The notes under the pieces are model-generated. The model did not search any database. It was not told the origin of the DNA and worked only from the letters and a program-made list of their open reading frames with translations. The position numbers and the translations under genes were made by a program. This document shows positions 62,937 through 64,000 of a DNA stretch of 64,000 bases, piece by piece. The DNA is from Tissierellales bacterium (GTDB lineage: Bacteria > Bacillota > Clostridia > Tissierellales > Sedimentibacteraceae). Position 1 is the stretch's first letter. The number at the start of each line of letters is the position of its first letter. The DNA lies in assembly GCA_018433765.1 (NCBI GenBank), contig JAHDQO010000007.1, positions 124,001 through 188,000 on the forward strand. The letters are read 5' to 3'.

Positions 62937-63854
62937 TTAATCATATTTAATCCTTGGATCAATAAATACATAAATTATATCAACTAATAAAATTGCTATT
63001 ACAACAAATATTGAATAAAAGACAGTTATTCCCATTATCATCGTATAATCTCTATTTTGAATACTTGATACAAAGAAATCACCCATTCCAGGAATGGCAA
63101 AAACTTTTTCTATAACAAATGAACCAGTAACTATCCCAGCTATCATAGGACCTATGTAAGTTACTACAGGAATCAATGAATTTTTTAATGCATGTTTTAA
63201 AATAACTGTTCGTTCTGATAATCCCTTTGCTCTTGCAGTTCTAATATAATCCTGCTGTAACACTTCTATTAATGAAGTTCTTGAAAGTCTTGCTACAAAG
63301 GCAAGTGAAAAAGCACTTATTGCTATAACCGGTCCAATATAATGTTTCCAAGTACCTGCTCCATATGAAGGCACCCATCCAAGCTTTCTACTAAAGAAAT
63401 ACAAGAAACCTGTTGCAAGAACAAAACTAGGTATGGTAACACCTAATGTACATAATATCATAACAATCCTATCTGTGGGCTTATTTTGTTTTAGAGCTGA
63501 TAATACTCCAAGTATTACTCCTAACACTATTATAAGAATCGAAGCAGCAATACCTATTTTCATTGAATATGGAAATGCGACTTTAATTAAATGATTAACT
63601 GTCATGCCAAGTTCTTGAAAAGATACTCCAAAATCACCTTTTGCATAATTTCTGAGATATTTAAAATATCTAATGTGAGCTGGATCGTCTAGACCGTATT
63701 TTGCATAAACAGCTGCCTTAATTTCTTCTGACTGCTGTCTTTCAGATGTAAAAGGATCTCCAGGAAGATTGTTCATTAAAATAAATGTTAACGTCATAAT
63801 AAACCATATAGTTATAACTGCTGATATAACTCTTTTTACTATGTAGCGTCCCAT
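62937..63854 (-). CDS. oppB: Oligopeptide ABC transporter permease OppB
   Basis: 305 residues, six membrane helices. YIVKRVISAVITIWFIMTLT, NNLPGDPF, the EAA loop DYIRTARAKGLSERTVILKH and GSFVIEKVFAIPGMGDFFVS are typical. First gene of oppB-C-D-F-A, with AAAGGAG before the ATG. The rest of the upstream region to the window end (63855-64000) shows no clear regulatory element. Confidence 0.96.
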   Translation of the reverse strand: MGRYIVKRVISAVITIWFIMTLTFILMNNLPGDPFTSERQQSEEIKAAVYAKYGLDDPAHIRYFKYLRNYAKGDFGVSFQELGMTVNHLIKVAFPYSMKIGIAASILIIVLGVILGVLSALKQNKPTDRIVMILCTLGVTIPSFVLATGFLYFFSRKLGWVPSYGAGTWKHYIGPVIAISAFSLAFVARLSRTSLIEVLQQDYIRTARAKGLSERTVILKHALKNSLIPVVTYIGPMIAGIVTGSFVIEKVFAIPGMGDFFVSSIQNRDYTMIMGITVFYSIFVVIAILLVDIIYVFIDPRIKYD

Positions 63855-64000
63855 TACGTTCTCCTTTCTTTCGTTTAATAAATTTGATTTTAGATAAGTA
63901 ACATGTCCTAAATCATGTTACAAAATTTTTTAATATAGAATGATTAGTCAAGACCATATATGCTTTATTTATTATAAATATAATACTACATTAAAACAAA

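Overview
The window is a piece of chromosome from a low-GC, endospore-forming anaerobic Firmicute of the Clostridia. The evidence is strong AT bias, purine-rich Shine-Dalgarno sites, an alpha/beta-type spore protein (9287-9490), the Firmicute L21-Prp-L27 cluster, many LysM cell-wall proteins, and a peroxiredoxin with an in-frame UGA at its catalytic site. The UGA implies selenocysteine use, which fits amino-acid-fermenting clostridia (Tissierella/Sedimentibacter-like). The genus is inference.

Layout. 1-3650: the 5' end of S-adenosylhomocysteine hydrolase, a LacI-type regulator, a GrpB-family gene interrupted by TGA, and a secreted-type M14 peptidase. 3857-8665: a sensor kinase with an amino-acid-binding-like sensor domain, an NtrC-type activator, and a BrnQ transporter behind a textbook sigma-54 promoter. 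8743-14702: peroxiredoxin, spore protein, a DUF1576 membrane-protein operon with a DksA-like zinc finger protein, an amidase-domain protein, a LysM protein and luxS. 14753-20169: a threonine operon (thrC-thrB-ACT protein-patatin) divergent from hom. 20328-25345: dxr, then a corrinoid ABC importer behind a cobalamin riboswitch. 25609-28814: folC, thyX, a TetR regulator and a small ORF. 28874-36489: a long minus-strand housekeeping run (nfo, two radical-SAM-associated proteins, RNase G, L21 leader, rplU-prp-rpmA, obgE, yhbY).

36669-45573: a spore-type LysM-GH18 glycosidase, a LUD protein, mnmA, a GGDEF protein divergent from a small XRE regulator flanked by matching palindromes, a second patatin, RodA/FtsW, a Nudix hydrolase and a uridine-kinase-like protein. 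45762-56368: mostly small conserved proteins, dinB, two pseudouridine synthases, an rRNA m5C methyltransferase, a TIGR01212 radical SAM protein and a HAD phosphatase. 56492-57534: the putative selenoprotein peroxiredoxin and a DUF1292 protein. 57697-63854: a complete oligopeptide importer (oppBCDF then oppA).

The most notable signals are the UGA-containing peroxiredoxin with a candidate bacterial SECIS hairpin, the self-contained two-component/sigma-54/BrnQ module, the paired operators around the XRE gene, a family of short intergenic hairpin repeats, and a terminator hairpin encoded inside two convergent reading frames. I saw no rRNA, tRNA, CRISPR array, prophage or insertion sequence.
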